Below, piece by piece: positions 1 to 6,359 of a DNA stretch of 6,999 bases. The position numbers and the translations under genes were made by a program. The notes under the pieces are model-generated. The model saw only the letters and a list, made by a program, of their open reading frames with translations, did not search any database and was not told the DNA's origin. Within the stretch, counting starts at the first letter, position 1. Each line of letters opens with the position of its first letter. The stretch covers positions 1 through 6,999 of the forward strand of contig JAUHZH010000115.1 in the NCBI GenBank assembly GCA_030426065.1. Direction: 5' to 3'. The DNA comes from Gammaproteobacteria bacterium. GTDB lineage: Bacteria > Pseudomonadota > Gammaproteobacteria > Xanthomonadales > Marinicellaceae.

Positions 1-2248
1 TTTGACCGCCATCATTGGAAATTTCCAGCACACCTCCGTCGTAGTTTTCACCGCTGCTGGATTCAAAGTCATGTTGATGCCAAAAACGCAGCACACCATT
101 AATTTCCAAAACGATTTCGGGAGAAATCAAGTATTTGTCAGTGGTTTCTCCTGCATCACTGGTGACAAAAGCAGCGCTGTTGGCGACACCAGCGTTTGAC
201 TCTACCCGCCAGTCATCGCTGCCTTGGTCAGCTGCAGTGTTCCAGCCACTTTGTTTGGCCGCTGTGATGTTGGCAAAAGCATTGACATCGGTACTGACGT
301 CATCGCCACAGACCGGGATCAATGCCACATTTTGTATGGCTGTTTGTTGCGCCATGATGCTCACTGAACTGATGATTTGGGGCTGATAACCCGATTGGCT
401 GACTTCTAAGTCAGCCGTTCTTGCCGTGGCTTGAATCGAAAACTGGCCTTGCTGATCGGTGCTGGTCTGAATCCCATCAAAACTCACCATCGCCAGGGCA
501 ATGGGCGATCCGCTGCTGTCGTCGGTCACTGTACCAGACAAGGTACCAATCAACTGTGAATCAATCACATCGATAAAGAAGGCTGAAGGCACACCAGTGA
601 TGCCATCGGCATCGGTGGCTGTGACCCACACCAAATGCTTACCACCTGCCAAACCACTGGCACTCAATTGTCCTGTGAAGGCTTCGCTTTTGTCATTGAA
701 TTGGCCATCTTGTGCAGACAAACTCACGGCTGAAGCACCGACTCCCCAAGGCGGTGTGCCAACATAAGCTTGAACAGTTGTGATGTTGTGCGTCGTTTCG
801 ATGCCATTGTTTTGATAAAAATTCAAATCCGTGGCCAATCCTTGAACTGAAAAAGAACCATTCATCGCCACCTCGATCGGAGCAGAAGGTAAATTTTCAA
901 TGGTGGGTCCTGAAGCATCAATGTACGGCTGCCTGGAAGCTTTGGCAGCATAGATCATGGAAGGAATGTTATCCGGAACAATGTGGTCTTCGAACGAATC
1001 ACAACCGGTATAAAATTGGCCGTTGTTGTGGTCACTGAGTTCTATCGTGTATGAAGCGACTCCCAAAGTGCCATAAGCATTGTCATCTGAAGCACCATCT
1101 GCTGGCCCTAAGGCGACTCCAGACTGTGCCGGCTCATAACCTGTATAAAAGGACATCCTTCTGGCCAATGTTTGTAACTGAGAATGGTTGGGCGCTTGGC
1201 CGGTGTTATTCCCAAAGCCCCAAGGAAACAAAGTGTACCCTCCGTAATTGTGTACATCCAAATACACACCCATTTTGGTCAATGGCGCGGCCGTCACCAA
1301 ATCATCAGGGCGATCGTCTGAAAACAATCCACCAATGTAAGCATTGATGGCATCAGTTTCTGGTTCACTCAAAGCTTGACCGCCCCTGAATACTTCACTA
1401 CAAGCAGAACCACTGGAACCAGAACCTTGATTCCACATAAATCCAAAATTTCGATTCATATCAACTCCTTGATGTGAACCGTTGTAACAGTGGTTTTCAT
1501 TGCGATTTTTTCTTTGGTGGTACGAAAGTTCATTTTCTGCAATGATTCGACCATCGGGATTACCTTGCAGCAACAAATGAATTTCATGATGGTCAATCAA
1601 CCAGGTCACATCGGCATCCACACCATAATTTGCCAATAAAAATTCAGCAAAACGAGTCACCAACTCTGCGGGAGGGTATTCTCTTGCATGGATTGATCCC
1701 ATGGCATATAGAATGGGTTTGTCAGGGCTTGTGATGTTCTTGTTTGTTATTTTAACCACTTGCAATTCATAGCCCGATTCATCACTGTTGGGATTTTCCT
1801 TGTGCCAGGTGTCACCAATGACCACCAAATCAACCAATTGAGAAAAATCAGCTGCCATGTCATTCATGGTTTGGTAAGTTTCATCCACTGTTCGATAACA
1901 AGCAAAATTGGTGATGGCCTTGCTGTTCATCAGCCAACTTTTGTTTTGAATGGTGTTGACGTGATGAAGGAATTTTTTGTTTAACTCCAACCCAAAACCC
2001 TTGTTCAACAAGTCTTGATAAGTGGCCAAGTCATTGATCATCATGGCCACTGTTTTGGCCTTATCATCGATTTTCCAAAAATCATGTTCTGATTTAAGGG
2101 CCATGACATCGGCTTTTTCTTGGTAATGGAGCAGAACAGGCCAAGGACCCTCGCCTGCAGGCAATTCTTTACTGGGTTTGGCCCAGACAACAGGTGCCAA
2201 ACAGCAGGTTGTGACCACAAGCCACACGGTTCGATTAAATAATTTCAT
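1..2248 (-). CDS. Secreted zinc carboxypeptidase, peptidase family M14, multidomain (3' end outside window)
   Basis: The frame is open from ATG at 2248 to the window edge, giving 749 residues without a stop. A Sec signal peptide (about 1-23, cleavage after VVWA) predicts export. Residues 28-100 resemble the bacterial M14 propeptide. The catalytic domain (about 115-436) has zinc ligands H187 and E190 (HARE) and H333 (DVHNYGGY), substrate-binding N265/R266 (MNRNF), and catalytic E403 (YTIELSD); C254 and C283 may form a disulfide. Accessory modules follow: an Ig-like region (about 450-560), a carboxypeptidase-regulatory-like beta sandwich (about 567-645), and from about 646 a jelly-roll/MAM-like module (LISPEIVL, FWHQHDFES, YDGGVLEIS), cut off by the window. 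The family removes C-terminal residues from peptides; the specificity here is unknown. The position of carboxypeptidase A Tyr248 appears to be Gly381. The start overlaps the kelch stop by 4 bases (ATGA), with a weak GGGA four bases upstream. The family call is firm; the full length is unknown. Confidence 0.93.
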   Translation of the reverse strand, partial: MKLFNRTVWLVVTTCCLAPVVWAKPSKELPAGEGPWPVLLHYQEKADVMALKSEHDFWKIDDKAKTVAMMINDLATYQDLLNKGFGLELNKKFLHHVNTIQNKSWLMNSKAITNFACYRTVDETYQTMNDMAADFSQLVDLVVIGDTWHKENPNSDESGYELQVVKITNKNITSPDKPILYAMGSIHAREYPPAELVTRFAEFLLANYGVDADVTWLIDHHEIHLLLQGNPDGRIIAENELSYHQRKNRNENHCYNGSHQGVDMNRNFGFMWNQGSGSSGSACSEVFRGGQALSEPETDAINAYIGGLFSDDRPDDLVTAAPLTKMGVYLDVHNYGGYTLFPWGFGNNTGQAPNHSQLQTLARRMSFYTGYEPAQSGVALGPADGASDDNAYGTLGVASYTIELSDHNNGQFYTGCDSFEDHIVPDNIPSMIYAAKASRQPYIDASGPTIENLPSAPIEVAMNGSFSVQGLATDLNFYQNNGIETTHNITTVQAYVGTPPWGVGASAVSLSAQDGQFNDKSEAFTGQLSASGLAGGKHLVWVTATDADGITGVPSAFFIDVIDSQLIGTLSGTVTDDSSGSPIALAMVSFDGIQTSTDQQGQFSIQATARTADLEVSQSGYQPQIISSVSIMAQQTAIQNVALIPVCGDDVSTDVNAFANITAAKQSGWNTAADQGSDDWRVESNAGVANSAAFVTSDAGETTDKYLISPEIVLEINGVLRFWHQHDFESSSGENYDGGVLEISNDGGQ

Positions 2249-3315
2249 TGTTTCCCAGTTTGTTGTCGACTCTGATGGTCGACTTTGAATGTCATGACTT
2301 GAGGGCTCAGTGTTTGGTTTGCCTTCATGCCTCCCATGATGATGAATCGGTCGCCATCTTTCAATAGGCCCCTGTGATCCATCGTGGCTGGTATTTTGTT
2401 TTTTATTGTGTGCCACTTTTGACTGCTTGAGTCATAAATCCTCACCGCATCTGAGGGCGATGAAGGTTGGCCATTATAGCCAATACCATTGTAGTTGTAA
2501 GGGTTGTCGCTGCCGCCAACGAATAAAAATTGCTTTTTTTGGTCAGAAGCGGCTGCCATGCGGTATGAAGCCACGCCACTGTGGTGTGGTATGGGTTGCC
2601 AATCGATGCTCAGATGGTTTTCTTCATTGATGATGCCAACTGCACAAGCTGGCGATGCTTCAAAACGTTTCTTCTTTTTGGTTTCCCAAATCACCTTGAC
2701 ACCGTCACAAACCACCATTTGTCTACCAATGATGCCACCGGCATGGCCAAATACTGGTGGCAATGGATAGGGTGTGGCCTGTTGCCAGGTTTTGTTTTGG
2801 GTATCAAAGACTTGAACCCAACTGACGTTATCCACATCATGCCAACCACTGACCAGGTAAATATAGCGGTTTTGGTATACCAAAGCCACAGCATCATCAA
2901 CGGGTGTTGGCATGGCCGGCAAAGCCGTCCATTGCAGGGTATGACCATCAATGTGCCAGACATTGGGAACAGAAACTTCAGTGTGGTCAGCGGCCACGGT
3001 ATAACCACCCAGCAAATACACATCATCATTGACTGTAACAGCCACCGATGCCAGCACCGGTTTTTGTGAGGCAGGGACTGACAAGGCCTGCCACTGCTTG
3101 TTTTTGTAAACCCATGCCTGTTGGGTGATGTCTTGGTGCGTTTTGTTTCCGGTTAATCCGTTGAAAATGAAGTACTGTGACCCACCAACCGATTCAGATA
3201 ATGCAACCGCGTGGTTGCTGACGGGGTAAGGCAATGGTTTGATGTCGTTTGTTGTTAATTGCAGCTCAGCTTGGACCCAACCGACCCAAAAAATCAATAA
3301 GCTGAACAACTTCAC
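2245..3315 (-). CDS. Exported kelch-repeat beta-propeller protein (galactose oxidase/NanM-like fold)
   Basis: This is a 356-residue protein. I chose GTG at 3315 because it overlaps the upstream GNAT stop (GTGA) and puts a signal peptide at the N-terminus: MKLF, then a Trp-rich hydrophobic core, then cleavage near VQA at residue 16. The same frame is open back to 3372, but that start would bury the signal peptide behind a polar stretch. About six kelch-like blades are visible (34-78, 86-132, 138-180, 188-240, 247-303, 312-345), marked by YLLGGY, YLVSGW, FLFVGGSDN and FIIMGG, each usually followed by an aromatic strand such as KQWQAL, KTWQQA or KWHTI. Length, blade number and export resemble periplasmic N-acetylneuraminate epimerase NanM, but no sialic-acid genes are nearby, so I do not assign that activity. 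A lysine-rich insertion (KKKKR, 213-217) interrupts blade 4. The stop overlaps the M14 start, suggesting linked expression and perhaps a shared compartment. Confidence 0.85.
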   Translation of the reverse strand: MKLFSLLIFWVGWVQAELQLTTNDIKPLPYPVSNHAVALSESVGGSQYFIFNGLTGNKTHQDITQQAWVYKNKQWQALSVPASQKPVLASVAVTVNDDVYLLGGYTVAADHTEVSVPNVWHIDGHTLQWTALPAMPTPVDDAVALVYQNRYIYLVSGWHDVDNVSWVQVFDTQNKTWQQATPYPLPPVFGHAGGIIGRQMVVCDGVKVIWETKKKKRFEASPACAVGIINEENHLSIDWQPIPHHSGVASYRMAAASDQKKQFLFVGGSDNPYNYNGIGYNGQPSSPSDAVRIYDSSSQKWHTIKNKIPATMDHRGLLKDGDRFIIMGGMKANQTLSPQVMTFKVDHQSRQQTGKQ

Positions 3316-3797
3316 AGCAACCGTTCCATAAAAACACCACAGCCCGTGTGACCGGTGTCCCCCAAACGGCAAGACCTGTGCGTGAATCCATGTTTTTTGT
3401 ACATGGCTTGGGCGGCTTTCATGTCTGGCGTGGTCTCCAAATACATTTTTTCAAAACCAAATTGCTTGGCTTGAGATATTATCAATGTCAGCAGCTCATT
3501 ACCCCACCCTTGTCCACGCAGAGCTGGTTTGAAATACATTTTCCTTAATTCAGCCACGCCTTCGCCCGCCGTGCCTTGCAAGGTGGCAAAACCACCCACA
3601 CCCAAAACCTCACCAGATGATTCAATCACGTAAAAAGCCGCATCTTCGCCCGCATAGGCCGCACACATGTCATCCAATTCTGGATCCACACCAGCAAACC
3701 CTTCACCTTGAATACCATGCTCAGCCAAAACTCCCACCACCAGTTTTTTGACCGCGGCATTGTCTTTGGCTTGGATGGGGCGAATCTGAGTTGTCAT
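3312..3797 (-). CDS. GNAT-family N-acetyltransferase, substrate unknown
   Basis: This 161-residue single-domain protein is predicted to be cytoplasmic, as it has no signal peptide or membrane segment. It starts with a typical GNAT first strand (IRPIQAKD) and includes the core strand ELRKMYF (83-89). The acetyl-CoA pyrophosphate-binding loop RGQGWG (94-99) matches the motif A consensus R/Q-x-x-G-x-G/A. Motif B follows as YLETTPDMKAAQAMYKKHGF (119-138). The tail has a DTGHTGCGVFM stretch of a kind I recall in a subgroup of uncharacterised GNATs. The family transfers an acetyl group from acetyl-CoA to an amine; nothing here identifies the acceptor. The ATG overlaps the thiI stop (ATGA), with GAGGA nine bases upstream at 3807-3811, and the stop overlaps the kelch GTG. 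Length is normal for the family and no defect is visible. Confidence 0.92.
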   Translation of the reverse strand: MTTQIRPIQAKDNAAVKKLVVGVLAEHGIQGEGFAGVDPELDDMCAAYAGEDAAFYVIESSGEVLGVGGFATLQGTAGEGVAELRKMYFKPALRGQGWGNELLTLIISQAKQFGFEKMYLETTPDMKAAQAMYKKHGFTHRSCRLGDTGHTGCGVFMERLL

Positions 3798-5050
3798 ACG
3801 TAGCTGTCCTCGTCACCGGCTTCTTTTTTAAACACCAATTCACCGTAGTTGTAAACCAAAGTGGTGGTCTCAGCCAAGGTGTCTTGGATCAAATCTTCGT
3901 AATCACTCAAATGTTCGGCTTCCATTTTTTCCAGAACCACGTGCTTTGACTTGGTTCTCGGGCTTTTGGAAATCAATGCACAGCAATCTTTGTAAGGTTC
4001 TCGGCAAACTTCAAACAAATCCAATTCAGTGGACTTGTTGATGATGTCTTCTTTGTTGTAAGTCAACAATGGGCGCAAGATGGGCGCTTCAATGGCCCGG
4101 TTCATGGAATTGATGTTTTCCAATGTTTGTGACGCCACTTGCCCCAAATTATCCCCTGTCACCAAGGCGCCTGCATTGATTTCATCCATGATGCGTTCAG
4201 AGACTCGGGCCATGAATCGACGAAACAAAATCAAATCATAATCCAAATCTTGTTCCAACAAGGCCATATCGAAATGCGTGTAAGGCACGATGAACAAACG
4301 TGAACGACCAGTCACTTCGCTGAGTTGTTTGACGATGCGAGCGATTTTATAGCCTTCCACGTCGTTCAAGCTGTGATGAGAAGCTGAAAAATGAATGAAG
4401 TCGACACTGCAACCGCGGTTGGCCATCAACCATGCCGCCACTGGAGAGTCAAACCCACCCGAGAGCAAGGTCAAAACACGACCTGTTGAAGACACAGGCA
4501 AACCGCCGGTACCACGAACCTTATTGGTATGAACCGATGTCCCTTGTGAAGTCACATCAACATAGAAAAACTGATCTGCATGTTTCAAATCGACGCGATC
4601 CCAGGCGCTGTTTTTGAAAATGGTGGTGGCCAAAGCCCGCTCAAAATCCTGCGAACTCATGGGGAAGTTTTTGTCACTGCGCTTGACCCGAACCGCAAAG
4701 CTGTGCCCTTCTTTGTGCGTTTCATTGGCCAATTCAGCAATCAGATCGTGAATGGGCTGCACGTCTTCGCCACGAATGAAATGGCATTCTGATTCTGGAA
4801 ACCAATGGACCAAACTCAACCAAGCGATGCCAGGAACCCGAGCCAACTCTGAAACCGCTTGTTCAGCTTCTTTCTTGCTGGCCGATGGAATTTCCACAAA
4901 GATGCGGTCATGAATGGATCGAACTTGCCAATCATGCCCGATCGATTTCAACTTTTTGCGCATTTGTTTGCGCAAGCGTTTGACGAATTCGTTGCGGTTT
5001 TTACCCTTGAGTGCCAGTTCGGCATAATGTACGACGATTTTATATTGCAT
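3794..5050 (-). CDS. thiI: tRNA sulfurtransferase ThiI (4-thiouridine synthetase), form without rhodanese domain
   Basis: ThiI adenylates U8 of tRNA and replaces its oxygen with sulfur to make 4-thiouridine. From ATG 5050 the protein is 418 residues. An N-terminal ferredoxin-like and THUMP region (about 1-165, opening with HYAELALKGKNR) binds tRNA. The PP-loop ATPase domain begins at VLTLLSGGFDSPVA (SGGFDS 197-202) and has the conserved TGDNLGQVASQTLEN block (298-312). Cys356/Cys357 (KDCCALISKSP) include the probable counterpart of E. coli Cys344. The protein ends about 60 residues after this cysteine pair, so the C-terminal rhodanese domain of the 482-residue E. coli enzyme, carrying the persulfide Cys456, is absent. 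A GTG at 5059 would add three residues; I prefer ATG because the protein then begins like other ThiI proteins and has a GTGA Shine-Dalgarno-like site five bases upstream. It follows the aminotransferase by 18 bp and overlaps the GNAT start. Confidence 0.95.
   Translation of the reverse strand: MQYKIVVHYAELALKGKNRNEFVKRLRKQMRKKLKSIGHDWQVRSIHDRIFVEIPSASKKEAEQAVSELARVPGIAWLSLVHWFPESECHFIRGEDVQPIHDLIAELANETHKEGHSFAVRVKRSDKNFPMSSQDFERALATTIFKNSAWDRVDLKHADQFFYVDVTSQGTSVHTNKVRGTGGLPVSSTGRVLTLLSGGFDSPVAAWLMANRGCSVDFIHFSASHHSLNDVEGYKIARIVKQLSEVTGRSRLFIVPYTHFDMALLEQDLDYDLILFRRFMARVSERIMDEINAGALVTGDNLGQVASQTLENINSMNRAIEAPILRPLLTYNKEDIINKSTELDLFEVCREPYKDCCALISKSPRTKSKHVVLEKMEAEHLSDYEDLIQDTLAETTTLVYNYGELVFKKEAGDEDSYV
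3807..3811 (-). promoter_or_regulatory. Ribosome binding site of the GNAT gene inside the thiI 3' end
   Basis: GAGGA lies nine bases before ATG 3797, within the last codons of thiI. It supports the overlapping ATGA start and shows that the GNAT gene can recruit ribosomes itself as well as by coupling. Confidence 0.6.
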
Positions 5051-5056
5051 ATCAGT

Positions 5057-5068
5057 CACTTGAAAGTG
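5057..5068 (-). repeat. Small hairpin at the thiI translation start
   Basis: CACTTTCAAGTG on the minus strand can pair as CACTT/AAGTG with a 2-base loop, or CACT/AGTG with a 4-base loop. It begins directly after the aminotransferase TAA (5069-5071). It contains the alternative GTG start (5059) and most of the Shine-Dalgarno-like AAGTGA for ATG 5050. It could modulate thiI initiation, but a 4-5 bp stem is weak. Confidence 0.35.
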
Positions 5069-6265
5069 TTACTTAACTGCGGTTCTTAACGCTGAATCCA
5101 TCCGTTCAATGGCTTTTTTCAACACATCAATGGAAGTGGCAAACGACAACCTCACATAACCTGGCGCGCCAAATGGTGTGCCCGGAACAACGGCCACACC
5201 CGCTTCTTCAAGCAGCCAGGTTGCCAATTCAACATCGTCATTGACGCCATCAATGGCTGCAACGGCACCCCTGACATCTGGGAACGCATAAAACGCCCCT
5301 TGCCCGCCTTGGCATGAAAAGCCCGGCAATTCGTCCAATGCCTGAATCAAGTAATCATGACGCTCTTTGAAAGCGACTCGCATCACATCCAAACAATCTT
5401 GTGGTCCATTCAACGCAGCGACTGCAGCGGCTTGTGAAACTGAACATGGGTTGGATGTACTTTGAGATTGCACTTTGCGCATGGCTGTGATGATGTCAGC
5501 AGGTCCTGCGGCATAACCGATGCGCCAACCTGTCATGGCATAGCCTTTGGACACACCATTGATGATGACACAGCGGGGTTTCAACTCAGGGAACAAAGCA
5601 ACCAAGTTTACCAAGGGCTCTTGACCCCAATAGATGTGCTCGTAAATGTCATCGGTGGCCACCATCACATTGGGGTTGGCCAGCAGTACTTGTCCAATCG
5701 CTTCTAATTCGTTACGACTGTAGGCTCGACCTGTGGGGTTGCTGGGTGAATTGAGGATCACCAATTTGGTGCGTTCAGTGATGTTTTGAGCCAGTTGTTC
5801 GGCACTGAGTTTAAAATCATTCTCAACCGTGGTTTCTACAATCACCGATTGTCCACCAGCCAACAAGGTCATGTCAGGGTATGACACCCAATAAGGGGTT
5901 GGGATGATGACTTCATCCCCTGGGTTCAGAACCGCACTCAACAGATTGAAAATGCTGTGTTTGGCACCGCAGGACACCAAAATTTCATTGGCTTGGTATT
6001 CGACTTGGTTTTCGCGAGACAACTTTCCAATGATGGCTTGTTTCAACTCAGGTGTGCCATCGACGGCTGTGTATTTGGTTTGTCCTGCTTGGATGGCCTC
6101 TATGGCCGCTTGCTTGATGTGGTCTGGTGTATCGAAATCGGGTTCCCCTGCACCCAAACCAATCACGTCTTTGCCCGTCCGTTTCAGTTCAGCGGCTTTC
6201 ATGCTGACGGCAATGGTGGCAGAAGGTTTGACCTGTTTAATCAAATCGGCAACAAAACGGCTCAT
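5069..6265 (-). CDS. aspC: PLP-dependent class I aminotransferase, aspartate aminotransferase type (subgroup Ib-like)
   Basis: This 398-residue cytoplasmic enzyme is complete and of normal length for the bacterial aspartate aminotransferase Ib group. It would interconvert aspartate and 2-oxoglutarate with oxaloacetate and glutamate through a pyridoxal-phosphate aldimine. Visible landmarks are the LGAGEPDFDTP entry motif (37-47), TKYT (63-66), the cofactor-binding SPSNPTG (173-179, N176), DDIYEH (205-210, with Asp and Tyr contacts to the cofactor), the Schiff-base lysine K240 in NGVSKGYAMTGWRIGY with phosphate-binding R248, and R372 in VRLSF for the substrate alpha-carboxylate. Related enzymes include prephenate and other aminotransferases, so substrate range is less certain than reaction type. 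ATG at 6265 is supported by AGGA five bases upstream and by the conserved N-terminus. It is the first gene of the inferred operon, and the gap to thiI is too short for a separate promoter. Confidence 0.93.
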   Translation of the reverse strand: MSRFVADLIKQVKPSATIAVSMKAAELKRTGKDVIGLGAGEPDFDTPDHIKQAAIEAIQAGQTKYTAVDGTPELKQAIIGKLSRENQVEYQANEILVSCGAKHSIFNLLSAVLNPGDEVIIPTPYWVSYPDMTLLAGGQSVIVETTVENDFKLSAEQLAQNITERTKLVILNSPSNPTGRAYSRNELEAIGQVLLANPNVMVATDDIYEHIYWGQEPLVNLVALFPELKPRCVIINGVSKGYAMTGWRIGYAAGPADIITAMRKVQSQSTSNPCSVSQAAAVAALNGPQDCLDVMRVAFKERHDYLIQALDELPGFSCQGGQGAFYAFPDVRGAVAAIDGVNDDVELATWLLEEAGVAVVPGTPFGAPGYVRLSFATSIDVLKKAIERMDSALRTAVK

Positions 6266-6270
6266 GTCAA

Positions 6271-6274
6271 TCCT
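6271..6274 (-). promoter_or_regulatory. Ribosome binding site of the aminotransferase gene
   Basis: AGGA lies five bases upstream of ATG 6265 on the minus strand. It is preceded by a T-rich leader (TTTTTTTG), likely unstructured. It supports this start codon. Confidence 0.65.
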
Positions 6275-6294
6275 GTAATAAACAAAAAAAGCTT

Positions 6295-6322
6295 ATCTTA
6301 TGCGCCACCTGTCAGATGGCAA
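6295..6322 (-). promoter_or_regulatory. Candidate sigma-70 promoter for the aminotransferase-thiI operon
   Basis: On the minus strand, TTGCCA (6322-6317, five of six matches to TTGACA) is followed after 16 bases by TAAGAT (6300-6295, four of six matches to TATAAT). It lies about 30 bp upstream of the aminotransferase ATG, in the only gap in the window large enough for a promoter. This is a consensus match by eye. Confidence 0.4.
6304..6320 (-). repeat. Short inverted repeat within the candidate promoter spacer
   Basis: GCCATCT-GAC-AGGTGGC forms a 7-bp stem with one G-U wobble and a 3-base loop. It lies between the putative -35 and -10 boxes, overlapping the end of the -35. It could be an operator half-site pair, or a weak hairpin ending the channel transcript. 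The nearest T-run on the minus strand is more than ten bases past the stem, so it is not a classical intrinsic terminator. Confidence 0.4.
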
Positions 6323-6359
6323 GGAATTTTTCAATATACAACGAGCCAATTACCCTAAG

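Noticed and set aside
2..767. Several plus-strand open frames in the left part of the window
   Set aside because: They are antisense to the M14 peptidase frame, which is continuous and rich in family motifs.
2188..2205. Lipoprotein signal at the Cys-Cys pair of the M14 signal peptide (residues 15-16)
   Set aside because: The residues before the cysteines (VVTT) do not match a lipobox, and a normal signal-peptidase I site (VVWA) follows.
2581..3069. Plus-strand open frame of 162 residues
   Set aside because: It lies wholly inside the kelch gene on the opposite strand, shows no recognisable domain, and its composition is that of an antisense shadow.
2245..3315. Naming the kelch protein NanM
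   Set aside because: Fold and size are similar, but sequence similarity by eye is limited and there is no sialic-acid gene context.
3316..3372. Longer start for the kelch protein at 3372, adding 19 residues
   Set aside because: It would overlap the GNAT gene by about 60 bases and put polar residues before a clear signal peptide. GTG at 3315 gives a 4-base overlap and a proper signal sequence.
6304..6320. Intrinsic terminator after the MscS-type gene
   Set aside because: The stem has only 7 pairs with one wobble, and the T-run on the minus strand is more than ten bases beyond it. It is kept only as an inverted repeat.
6333..6338. TATATT as an alternative -10 box
   Set aside because: No acceptable -35 hexamer lies 16-18 bases upstream on the minus strand; the TTGCCA/TAAGAT pair fits better.
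5957..6358. Plus-strand open frame of 133 residues covering the aminotransferase start and the intergenic gap
   Set aside because: Most of it is antisense to the conserved N-terminal half of the aminotransferase. No ribosome binding site or family signature was seen.
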